Positions 1-6,693 of a DNA stretch of 64,000 bases are shown one piece after another; position 1 is the stretch's first letter, and each line of letters starts with the position of its first letter. Source of the DNA: Prevotella sp. P5-50. GTDB lineage: Bacteria > Bacteroidota > Bacteroidia > Bacteroidales > Bacteroidaceae. The stretch lies in assembly GCF_002251295.1 (NCBI RefSeq), contig NZ_NPJA01000053.1, positions 23,983-87,982 on the forward strand, in the 5' to 3' direction. The position numbers and the translations under genes are program-made. Below the pieces are notes generated by a model, which was not told the DNA's origin, did no database searches, and worked only from the letters and a program-made list of their open reading frames with translations.

Positions 1-540
1 AACCTGGTCGGTCAGCCATTTCTTGTTCTTGAACTTAGGGTTCTGGAGCATTTCCGGCGTTATTTCGTTGGCCGCCATGGTGAGCTTCTGATACTTATTG
101 TATTGGTAGAAGTCGTTGTTGGCGAGGTCGGTCATCTTCTTGTGTTCGATGACCTTGCGCATCAGTTCTACTGCCGGATTGTTTTTGCGGCTGTAGCGTT
201 GGCGCTTGGCACGGACGGTGACTCCCTTTAGCATCTTTGTATCGGGCTTCAGACGGATGTCGAGCCGCATGGGGGTGCGGTCAGTAATCTGAATCGTCTG
301 TGAAATATAGCCTACGGCACTAAAGGTCAAGGCCCAGCCAACCCTCTTCTGAATGGTGTAGCGGCCCTCGATACTTGATACAACAGCTTCTTTATGGGTT
401 TTATAAACGACGCTCGCCATGGGTATGCTGTCTTTGGTCTGAGCGTCGATGACGTATCCTGAAAGCAATCCTTGTGCCTGCGTGGGCAGGCACAAGGACA
501 TTACTAATATTATAAAATAGAGTTTAATCGATTTCTTCAT
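1..540 (-). CDS. DUF5686 / carboxypeptidase-regulatory-like outer-membrane protein, N-terminal part
   Basis: Partial: 180 codons from the ATG at 540 to the window edge, frame open. Residues 1-22 form a Sec signal peptide (MKKSIK, a hydrophobic run, then TQAQG). Next comes a carboxypeptidase-D regulatory-like beta-sandwich of about 80 residues (LSGYVIDAQTKDSIPMASV). Then a stretch containing NPAVELMRKVIEHK and FYQYNKYQKL follows, which is the characteristic entry into DUF5686, a large outer-membrane beta-barrel-like family of Bacteroidetes. The molecular role of the family is not established. The start overlaps the last 17 bases of the inositol-phosphate synthase gene in another frame, so the two are probably translated from one mRNA. 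Family call is confident; the C-terminal barrel lies outside the window. Confidence 0.8.
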   Translation of the reverse strand, partial: MKKSIKLYFIILVMSLCLPTQAQGLLSGYVIDAQTKDSIPMASVVYKTHKEAVVSSIEGRYTIQKRVGWALTFSAVGYISQTIQITDRTPMRLDIRLKPDTKMLKGVTVRAKRQRYSRKNNPAVELMRKVIEHKKMTDLANNDFYQYNKYQKLTMAANEITPEMLQNPKFKNKKWLTDQV

Positions 541-1852
541 CGGCTTCATAACCACCCATTTCGCGGATAGCATTCTTCAACATGGTGTATTGCTGGTAGA
601 GGTTGTTGACAGCCTCTTCGCCCTGAGTGTAGTCGTGCATAGGTGCTTTGAGGAAGAAACTCAGGAAGCGCTGGATGCCGAAGCGTCCTGCACGTGCAGC
701 CAGGTCACTCAACAGAGTGAGGTCGAGCAACAGTGGAGCGGCGAGGATAGAGTCGCGGCAGAGGAAGTTGATCTTGATCTGCATGGGGTATCCCATCCAT
801 CCAAAGATGTCGATGTTGTCCCATCCTTCCTTGTTGTCGTTGCGGGGAGGATAGTAGTTGATACGTACTTTGTGGTAGTATTGAGTATCCTCATCGTTGC
901 CGTGGCCGTAGAGGTCGGGCTGTACGTCTGGCTTCAGAATGGTCTCAAGAGTAGAGAGCTTGCTGACTTCCTTGGTGTGGAAGTTTGCGGGTTCGTCGAG
1001 TACGAGACCGTCGCGGTTGCCGAGGATGTTGGTAGAGAACCATCCGTTCAGACCGAGGCAACGTGTGCCGATGATAGGAGCGAAGCCTGACTTAACAAGT
1101 GTCTGACCTGTTTTGAAGTCTTTACCTGCGATAGGCATCTTGGTCTTTTCGGCGAGTTCCCACATGGCGGGAATATCTACGGTGGTGTTTGGAGCGCCCA
1201 TGATGAAGGGTGCACCTTCGGTGAGGGCTGCGTAAGCATAGCACATAGATGGTGCGATGTGCTCGCGGTCGTCGGCCTTCATAGCTTCTTCGAGTGCTGC
1301 GAGTGTGCCGTGGATTTTCTCGTCAACGGGTACGTAGATTTCGGTAGAGGCAGCCCAGATAACAACGATGCGTGCGCAGCCGTTCTTTGCTTTGAAGTCG
1401 CGGATGTCCTGACGCAGGGCTTCAACCATTTCCCAACGTGTTTTGCAGTCTTTCACGTTGTCGCCATCCAGACGCTTAGCGTAGTTTTTGTCGAAAGCGG
1501 CCTTCATAGGAACGATCTTTTCCAGTTCGTCGCGTACGGGCTCGATATCTTTCTCTTTCAGAACTTCAGCGTACATGGCAGCCTGATAGGCATTCTGGGG
1601 GTAAACATCCCATGTACCGAACACGATGTCGTTCAGATCGGCGAGGGGAACGATATCCTTGTAGTGCAGATACTTCTTGTCTGTGCCACGGCCGATACGA
1701 ATTTTGTCATACTGCGTCATGGAGCCGACAGGTTTGGTCAGTCCCTTGCGAGTCATGAGTACACCAGTCATGAATGTAGTGGCAACGGCGCCGCAGCCAA
1801 CTACCATAATTCCCAATTTGCCTTCAGCAGGCTTAACATTAGTTTGTTTCAT
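524..1852 (-). CDS. ino1: Myo-inositol-1-phosphate synthase
   Basis: 442 residues, the usual length for the bacterial/archaeal form of this enzyme. It converts glucose 6-phosphate to 1D-myo-inositol 3-phosphate with NAD+ as internal redox cofactor, in the cytoplasm. The NAD-binding glycine motif is at residues 15-25 (GIMVVGCGAVATTF). The core motif GWDNIDIFGWMG with KINFLCRDSILAAPL follows near residues 340-370; this lysine- and aspartate-rich part closes the active site in the family. In gut Bacteroidetes this enzyme feeds inositol phospholipid and inositol sphingolipid synthesis (established for Bacteroides). It is third in a minus-strand cluster, 12 bases after a HAD hydrolase, with an ATP-grasp protein upstream. 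The usual phosphatidylinositol-phosphate synthase partners are not visible here. Confidence 0.93.
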   Translation of the reverse strand: MKQTNVKPAEGKLGIMVVGCGAVATTFMTGVLMTRKGLTKPVGSMTQYDKIRIGRGTDKKYLHYKDIVPLADLNDIVFGTWDVYPQNAYQAAMYAEVLKEKDIEPVRDELEKIVPMKAAFDKNYAKRLDGDNVKDCKTRWEMVEALRQDIRDFKAKNGCARIVVIWAASTEIYVPVDEKIHGTLAALEEAMKADDREHIAPSMCYAYAALTEGAPFIMGAPNTTVDIPAMWELAEKTKMPIAGKDFKTGQTLVKSGFAPIIGTRCLGLNGWFSTNILGNRDGLVLDEPANFHTKEVSKLSTLETILKPDVQPDLYGHGNDEDTQYYHKVRINYYPPRNDNKEGWDNIDIFGWMGYPMQIKINFLCRDSILAAPLLLDLTLLSDLAARAGRFGIQRFLSFFLKAPMHDYTQGEEAVNNLYQQYTMLKNAIREMGGYEADEEID

Positions 1853-1864
1853 TACACTTAGTTT

Positions 1865-2581
1865 TTAATATATGTATTTTATATTATTGTTGTCTAACAG
1901 TTCTGTGAGATTGTCGATAGCGAGATTGGCCTGTGATTCATCTACTGGGTCATCAGTCCATTGTTCGCCTCGTATCCATACGGTATTGCATCCTGCCCGA
2001 TGGGCGGGGATGATGTCTTTGTCGATGCTGTCGCCTACTACGGTTACTTCGTCGGCTTTCATGCCGAGGGCTTCTACTCCGAGTTGGAAGATGCGTGGGT
2101 CCGGTTTGCGTACGCCGACCACCGCCGACTCTATGATATGGTCGAAGATGCCATCGAATCCGAATTCGCGGAGTACGGTTGAGATGTTGCCGTAGAAGTT
2201 GCTCACCAGTACCATGGGCACTCGCTCTTTGAGTTGCAGGAGTACTGCACGACTTTCTGCGGTGTGTCTGCACACCTCGGTATAAAGCAGGTCGAGTACT
2301 TGGTCGTGGTAGTTCAGACAGTCGAGATATTCCATCTCGATGTGCAGCTTAGAGTCGAGGGTTTGACGGAATGTGTAGTCTGGCTGTATGATAGGATTCT
2401 TGGCCAATGTCCGCTCGCCGTGCACGTATGCATCGCGAAAGCGGGCTTCGGTCACGGGTACGCCTGCCTGTTGGTAGGTGTGCCACAGTACTTTTCCCCA
2501 ATGGCAGCCTCCGGTGTCGAGTGTTCCGCCATAGTCGAAAATATAGCCTTTCGTCTTAAGCATGTTTGTCAGTTCTGTCAT
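1865..2581 (-). CDS. HAD-superfamily hydrolase with altered motif I
   Basis: 238 residues. HAD motifs: I at about 14-19 (FDYGGTLD), II (LVSNF) near 128, III (RKPDP) near 156, IV (VVGDSIDKD) near 178; a helical cap sits between I and II. Such proteins are mostly small-molecule phosphatases. In motif I the second, acid-base aspartate of DxD is glycine (DYG), which in classical phosphatases weakens or abolishes turnover of the phospho-aspartate. The ATG at 2581 overlaps the upstream ATP-grasp gene by 26 bases; an in-frame ATG at 2563 would reduce this to 8 bases. Its position directly before inositol-phosphate synthase suggests a role in inositol phosphate metabolism, for instance inositol phosphate dephosphorylation, but this is inference. 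Confidence 0.8.
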   Translation of the reverse strand: MTELTNMLKTKGYIFDYGGTLDTGGCHWGKVLWHTYQQAGVPVTEARFRDAYVHGERTLAKNPIIQPDYTFRQTLDSKLHIEMEYLDCLNYHDQVLDLLYTEVCRHTAESRAVLLQLKERVPMVLVSNFYGNISTVLREFGFDGIFDHIIESAVVGVRKPDPRIFQLGVEALGMKADEVTVVGDSIDKDIIPAHRAGCNTVWIRGEQWTDDPVDESQANLAIDNLTELLDNNNIKYIY

Positions 2582-3413
2582 TTCCTTTTTTTATTGTTTG
2601 CAGTCCTGCCTTCTGAACGATGTGTTCTGCAATGGCTTGGGCTGCTTCGGTCCGGCATCTTGAGAAACTGGGCCAGTCGTTGAAGTCTATCAATACGGGG
2701 GTTCCGTCTGGCTGTATGATGCAGTCACCTCCGTAGATGCCTGTCTGCAGTAGTGTTGCGGCTTGGTTGGCCATCTGCTGCAATTGTTTTTTGTCAAACG
2801 GATAGTGGGCGGGCTTGCCGTTGCGCTGTTCGTCGCCGAATTTGCTTTGCCCATCATCGCCTGGATAGTAGTAGCAGAAAAAGTCTGTATCGGTGACACC
2901 GTAAAACTTCACAAGGTCTCCGGTGATGTGTGCCCGTATGTCAATTTCCGTTATCCCCTTGGCTTTCATCTCATTTGCCGTGGTCATGGCGCTTTCGTAG
3001 TCTGGGCGGAACAGTACATCCGCTGATGTCTGTGCCGAAGCATCGCCTCGTTTGACCCAATAACCGTTGTTGCCTTTATGCGGTGCAACATTTATTCCGG
3101 CGCTTTCCAGCATCTTCATTTGTTGGTAGCGCTGACAGCAGGTGATAATGCCTTCCGGACTGTTGATGACGATGGCGCCTTGCTGTTGCTTTCTTTTAAG
3201 CTCTTGCAGCACCGTTTCGTCGCGTCCCATGGTCACATACACCTCTGCTTGAGGAAGCGGTTTTTCTTTCTCGTCTTCCGAATATGTTGCTATACGAAGC
3301 CCTTTGTCGAGCAATCTGCAACCGACTTCATGTAATATGGCCGTGTCCTTCTCTACGCTGTTGGGCGAATACCGATGGGCCCGGCTTATCATGACTATTT
3401 GACTGTCGTACAT
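2556..3413 (-). CDS. ATP-grasp domain protein of unknown substrate
   Basis: 285 residues, no signal peptide. The N-terminal 100 residues look like a Rossmann-type pre-ATP-grasp domain (VYVTMGRDE, INSPEGI). The C-terminal half has ATP-grasp features: a cluster of basic and acidic residues in the ATP-binding subdomain, GGDCIIQPDG, then VLIDFNDWPSF, where D and N are in the places of the metal ligands that precede a P-S/G-F turn. That last motif resembles RimK-like ligases and also inositol 1,3,4-trisphosphate 5/6-kinases, which share this fold. It is the first gene of the minus-strand cluster, with a TATCTTTG promoter at 3441-3448. With inositol-phosphate synthase two genes on, an inositol (poly)phosphate kinase or an amide ligase are both possible; the substrate is not readable from sequence. 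Confidence 0.7.
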   Translation of the reverse strand: MYDSQIVMISRAHRYSPNSVEKDTAILHEVGCRLLDKGLRIATYSEDEKEKPLPQAEVYVTMGRDETVLQELKRKQQQGAIVINSPEGIITCCQRYQQMKMLESAGINVAPHKGNNGYWVKRGDASAQTSADVLFRPDYESAMTTANEMKAKGITEIDIRAHITGDLVKFYGVTDTDFFCYYYPGDDGQSKFGDEQRNGKPAHYPFDKKQLQQMANQAATLLQTGIYGGDCIIQPDGTPVLIDFNDWPSFSRCRTEAAQAIAEHIVQKAGLQTIKKGNDRTDKHA

Positions 3414-3749
3414 ATTTTATATTACGCATTAAAAAGCATACAAAGATACTCCTTATTATTCAAATATAGAAAACTTTTGAACATTTTTTTGTTTTCTACG
3501 TAAAGTTTTGCCTTTTTTATTTATTTTCTTACAAAATAATGGCGATTATTGCCGTTTGTTGGCAAATAAACGGGGGCTGGCTGCAAAAAGGACGTGATGA
3601 TGGATTTCGGAGTCTTGTTGCGTAGGGAAATACGATTTTGGAATCGGTTTGAAAATGTTCCGAAGCTATTCAGAAACCATCCCGGAGGCATCCCGACGGC
3701 ATCCCGAAGGGTGGCGGTAAGCATGTCAAGGCGATATGATGTCTCCAAT
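3414..3749. other. Intergenic region with three tandem 11-bp repeats
   Basis: 336 bases between the divergently unrelated cluster and the end of the histidine kinase gene. It holds the promoter described separately and, at 3678-3710, three tandem copies of an 11-mer (CATCCCGGAGG, CATCCCGACGG, CATCCCGAAGG). The same triplet recurs inverted at 18647-18679. Open frames crossing this region have no recognisable protein features. I see no convincing terminator. Confidence 0.6.
3441..3448 (-). promoter_or_regulatory. Promoter -7 box (TATCTTTG) of the inositol cluster
   Basis: On the minus strand TATCTTTG matches the Bacteroidetes -7 consensus TAnnTTTG and lies 27 bases upstream of the ATP-grasp start. 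A T-rich stretch sits about 20 bases further upstream, but no clean TTTG -33 box. Confidence 0.55.
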
Positions 3750-5012
3750 TTACTCTTTTCTCTCGTTGAAAAAATCAATCCAGAATATGGAACCTTTGCC
3801 CATGACCGATTCTACTCCAACCTTGGCTTTCAGACTTTTTGCCAAATTGCGGCAGATGCTTAGGCCAATTCCCGTGCCTGGAACAAATTCGTTGACCTTC
3901 ACGAAGCGTTCGAAAAGAAGGTCGTTGCATTTGTCAGCAGGAATGCCGATGCCTGTGTCTCTTACCCAAATGCTGATGCGATCGGTTTTCTTTGTGTAGC
4001 CCAAACGGATTTCTCCAGTCTCGGTAAACTTGACTGCGTTGCTGACATATTGATTGATAATTTCCTTTAGGCGGTCGTGGTCGGTTTGTAATAGGTGGTT
4101 GTTTGTATTATCAACAACAATTGTTAATCCTTTTTCTTTGCATGGTGTGGTGTATTTGTCGGCAATCTCACGCAAGACTTCCACTATGCTGACGTCTGTA
4201 TTTTCTATAGTTTGGTAGCTTCCTGCTTCCAGTTTGGAGACGTTCATCATGTCATCGAATAGGCGTAGCAGATGTGCATTATTCTGCTTGATGAGGTCTA
4301 TCAGATTCTGGCGCTCCTCATCGCTCTGTGCCAAAGGTAGAATATCGCTAAATCCGACAATGGCGTGGAGAGGTGTGCGTACTTCGTGAGTGATGTTGGC
4401 AAGGAATGCTGATTTCAGTCTGTCGCTCTCTTCGGCGTGGTTGCGAGCTTCGAGTAGTTCTTGTTCCGCCTGCTTGGTGGTGTCTATGCATGTGGTTGCT
4501 CCTACTATGGTTAGTGGGCGCCCGTTCAGATCCCGCTTCTCAATGGTGGCAAACATGGCAGCCCAATACTTTTTTCCTGCTGCATTAGTCATTTGGTATT
4601 CCTGATAGGTTTCTTCCTCGCGTCCTGCCGCAAGGTTGAGAAAGGCGTTGCGAACTGCTTGCACTTGTTCGGTGGCGATGTGTTTGAAAATCTTTTCTAC
4701 AGGAGTTCCCTTTTGCGGTATGAAAAGGTCTTTACCTTCACGATAGTCGCTCTCTACGTTGATGGTCATCGAAGGTACGTCAACTCGCCAAGTGGAGAGC
4801 TTCATTGCTTTAAGCACCAAGTCGTATTCAATGTTGCCAACTTCGTCGGACATGGCCTCTACTTGAGTCTTTAATCGTTTGACTCTGCGTGTCAGCACAA
4901 ACCAAGAAATTGCCAAAAAAATAATAAGTGGAATGCTTATAATCCATGCAAGAACATCGGCTGTCAGCCATGAACGGATAGATAGAAATATGGTGTCTGT
5001 TAGGTTTGTCAT
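3750..5012 (-). CDS. Membrane-anchored PAS sensor histidine kinase (orphan)
   Basis: 420 residues. One membrane helix at about 20-40, a short coiled coil (about 42-60), a PAS/PAC sensory domain (about 65-190), then HisKA with the phospho-acceptor H209 in NITHEVRTPLHAIVGF. The catalytic ATPase domain follows: N box NQYVSNAVKFT, G1 box DTGIGIPAD, G2 box GTGIGLSICRNLA. All catalytic boxes are intact, so it should autophosphorylate. The protein lacks a receiver domain and no response-regulator gene is near, so the partner is encoded elsewhere. The PAS domain with its short N-terminus suggests sensing of a cytoplasmic cue. A divergent promoter pair separates it from the methyltransferase gene. Confidence 0.9.
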   Translation of the reverse strand: MTNLTDTIFLSIRSWLTADVLAWIISIPLIIFLAISWFVLTRRVKRLKTQVEAMSDEVGNIEYDLVLKAMKLSTWRVDVPSMTINVESDYREGKDLFIPQKGTPVEKIFKHIATEQVQAVRNAFLNLAAGREEETYQEYQMTNAAGKKYWAAMFATIEKRDLNGRPLTIVGATTCIDTTKQAEQELLEARNHAEESDRLKSAFLANITHEVRTPLHAIVGFSDILPLAQSDEERQNLIDLIKQNNAHLLRLFDDMMNVSKLEAGSYQTIENTDVSIVEVLREIADKYTTPCKEKGLTIVVDNTNNHLLQTDHDRLKEIINQYVSNAVKFTETGEIRLGYTKKTDRISIWVRDTGIGIPADKCNDLLFERFVKVNEFVPGTGIGLSICRNLAKSLKAKVGVESVMGKGSIFWIDFFNERKE

Positions 5013-5038
5013 ATTGGAATTGGCAATATTGCGATGGG

Positions 5039-5046
5039 CAAAATTA
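5039..5046 (-). promoter_or_regulatory. Promoter -7 box (TAATTTTG) for the histidine kinase
   Basis: TAATTTTG on the minus strand fits TAnnTTTG and sits 27 bases before the kinase ATG. A TTTC at about 20 bases upstream is a weak -33 match. Confidence 0.5.
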
Positions 5047-5085
5047 CATAAAAGATTTAGAATAATGAAAAAAAACGGGAATTAT

Positions 5086-5116
5086 TTTGCAATTTGCGGC
5101 ATTTCAGTTAACTTTG
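5086..5116 (+). promoter_or_regulatory. Promoter TTTG-N19-TAACTTTG for the methyltransferase operon
   Basis: TTTG at 5086-5089 and TAACTTTG at 5109-5116, 19 bases apart, match the Bacteroidetes consensus at both boxes. The ATG at 5140 follows after 23 bases, in an A/T-rich leader without a Shine-Dalgarno sequence. Confidence 0.75.
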
Positions 5117-5139
5117 CACCATATTTATAAATACACATA

Positions 5140-6693
5140 ATGACACAAGAATTTGAACTGATCGCCAAGACCTTTATGGGATTGGAACCCGTCTTGGCGA
5201 AGGAATTGACGCAACTGGGCGCAAACGAAGTGCAAATAGGACGCCGCATGGTGTCCTTTATGGGCGATAAAGAAATGATGTATCGTGCCAATTTTCAGTT
5301 GCATACTGCTATCCGTATTCTTAAACCCATTAAGCATTTCAAGGCTCTGTCGGCTGATGATGTCTATCGGGAGGTGCAAAAAATCGATTGGTCAGAGTAC
5401 ATCGGCTTAGACAAAACGTTTGCCGTTGACTCTGTGGTGTTCTCGGAAGAGTTCCGCCATTCTAAGTTTGTGGCCTATAAAGTGAAGGATGCCATTGTTG
5501 ACCAATTTCGCGAAAAGACAGGAAAACGCCCCAATATCTCGGTGGCAAATCCTGATATCCGTCTGAATATCCATATCGCAGAAGACAAATGTACGCTGTC
5601 GCTCGATTCAAGTGGTGAATCGCTCCATCGTCGCGGCTATCGTCAGGAGTCGGTAGAAGCTCCGCTCAATGAGGTGTTGGCTGCCGGTATGATTCTCATG
5701 ACAGGATGGCAAGGCGAAACCGACTTCATCGATCCTATGTGTGGAAGCGGTACTTTGCTCGTTGAGGCAGCACTCATTGCCCACAATATGGCTCCAGGAC
5801 TATTCCGTAAGGAGTATGCTTTTGAAAAATGGCCCGATTTCGATAGCGATCTGTTCGACCGCATCTATAATGACGATTCCAGCGAAAGAGAATTTACTCA
5901 CCATATCTATGGCTATGACGTTGATATCAAGGCAGTCAATACAGCGCGCCTTAATGTGCGTGCTGCTGGACTTCTCAACGATATTACCGTAGAGGAGGCT
6001 GATTTCAAAAACTTCACACAACCGAAGGAGAAAAGCATTATTGTTACCAATCCGCCATACGGAGAACGCATCTCTACCCCTGACCTGCTTGGCACTTACA
6101 AGATGATTGGCGAACGCCTGAAACATCAATTCCTCAACAACGACGCTTGGATACTCAGCTATCGTGAGGAGTGCTTCGATCAGATCGGTCTTAAGCCAAG
6201 CATCAAGATTCCCGTTTACAATGGCAGCTTGGAATGTGAGTTCCGCAAATATCAGATATTCGACGGAAAGATGAAAGACTTCCGTGCAGAAGGCGGTACC
6301 GTCAAAACCGACGAAGAGAAACGTCAGATGGCTGAGAAACGCCGCTTCAAGCAGAATCGTGAATTCAAAAAACGACTTGACGAGAAAGAAGAAAACGAAG
6401 AGGCAGACATACGCACATTCCGATTCCGCTCTTTAGAGAAACGCGAATTTAAAGGCGACCGCCGTGATGACCGCCGTGACGACCGCTTCCAGAAACGTGG
6501 CGGACGCAACGACCGCTATTCACGTGACGATTGTGGTGATGACCGTTATTCGCGCGATGACCGCAAACCCTATCGCAAGAGCGAGAACCGTGGGGGGCAT
6601 GAGCGCTTTGACCGAAGTGGAGGTAAAAAGCAACGCGGCGGTGGACGTGGATTTGACCGTAACAAAAGAAGATTCGAAGATGACAATGATTAA
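5140..6693 (+). CDS. THUMP-domain class I RNA methyltransferase (RlmL N-terminal-domain type) with basic low-complexity tail
   Basis: 517 residues. THUMP RNA-binding domain about 45-160, then a Rossmann methyltransferase: SAM-binding DPMCGSGTLLVEAAL near 197, and catalytic NPPYGER at N304. The family (UPF0020/RlmL) methylates guanine N2 in 23S rRNA (G2445 in E. coli). The C-terminal RlmK half of the E. coli fusion is absent. Instead residues from about 395 on are a charged low-complexity tail: a Lys/Glu-rich helix-like segment, then repeats of DRRDDR, RYSRDD and RGG-like motifs ending in a basic patch. Such tails bind RNA non-specifically in helicases and methyltransferases. The next gene overlaps its stop codon. 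Confidence 0.88.
   Translation: MTQEFELIAKTFMGLEPVLAKELTQLGANEVQIGRRMVSFMGDKEMMYRANFQLHTAIRILKPIKHFKALSADDVYREVQKIDWSEYIGLDKTFAVDSVVFSEEFRHSKFVAYKVKDAIVDQFREKTGKRPNISVANPDIRLNIHIAEDKCTLSLDSSGESLHRRGYRQESVEAPLNEVLAAGMILMTGWQGETDFIDPMCGSGTLLVEAALIAHNMAPGLFRKEYAFEKWPDFDSDLFDRIYNDDSSEREFTHHIYGYDVDIKAVNTARLNVRAAGLLNDITVEEADFKNFTQPKEKSIIVTNPPYGERISTPDLLGTYKMIGERLKHQFLNNDAWILSYREECFDQIGLKPSIKIPVYNGSLECEFRKYQIFDGKMKDFRAEGGTVKTDEEKRQMAEKRRFKQNREFKKRLDEKEENEEADIRTFRFRSLEKREFKGDRRDDRRDDRFQKRGGRNDRYSRDDCGDDRYSRDDRKPYRKSENRGGHERFDRSGGKKQRGGGRGFDRNKRRFEDDND

Noticed and set aside
590..1090. Long plus-strand frame opposite the inositol-phosphate synthase gene
   Set aside because: It is antisense to a gene with full family motifs and shows no protein features of its own.
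3521..3778. 85-codon minus-strand frame across the 11-bp repeats
   Set aside because: It overlaps the kinase end and consists partly of repeat sequence; no recognisable features.
6464..6679. Upstream extension of the dipeptidyl peptidase frame
   Set aside because: The added residues lie within the methyltransferase tail in another frame and would hide the signal peptide.
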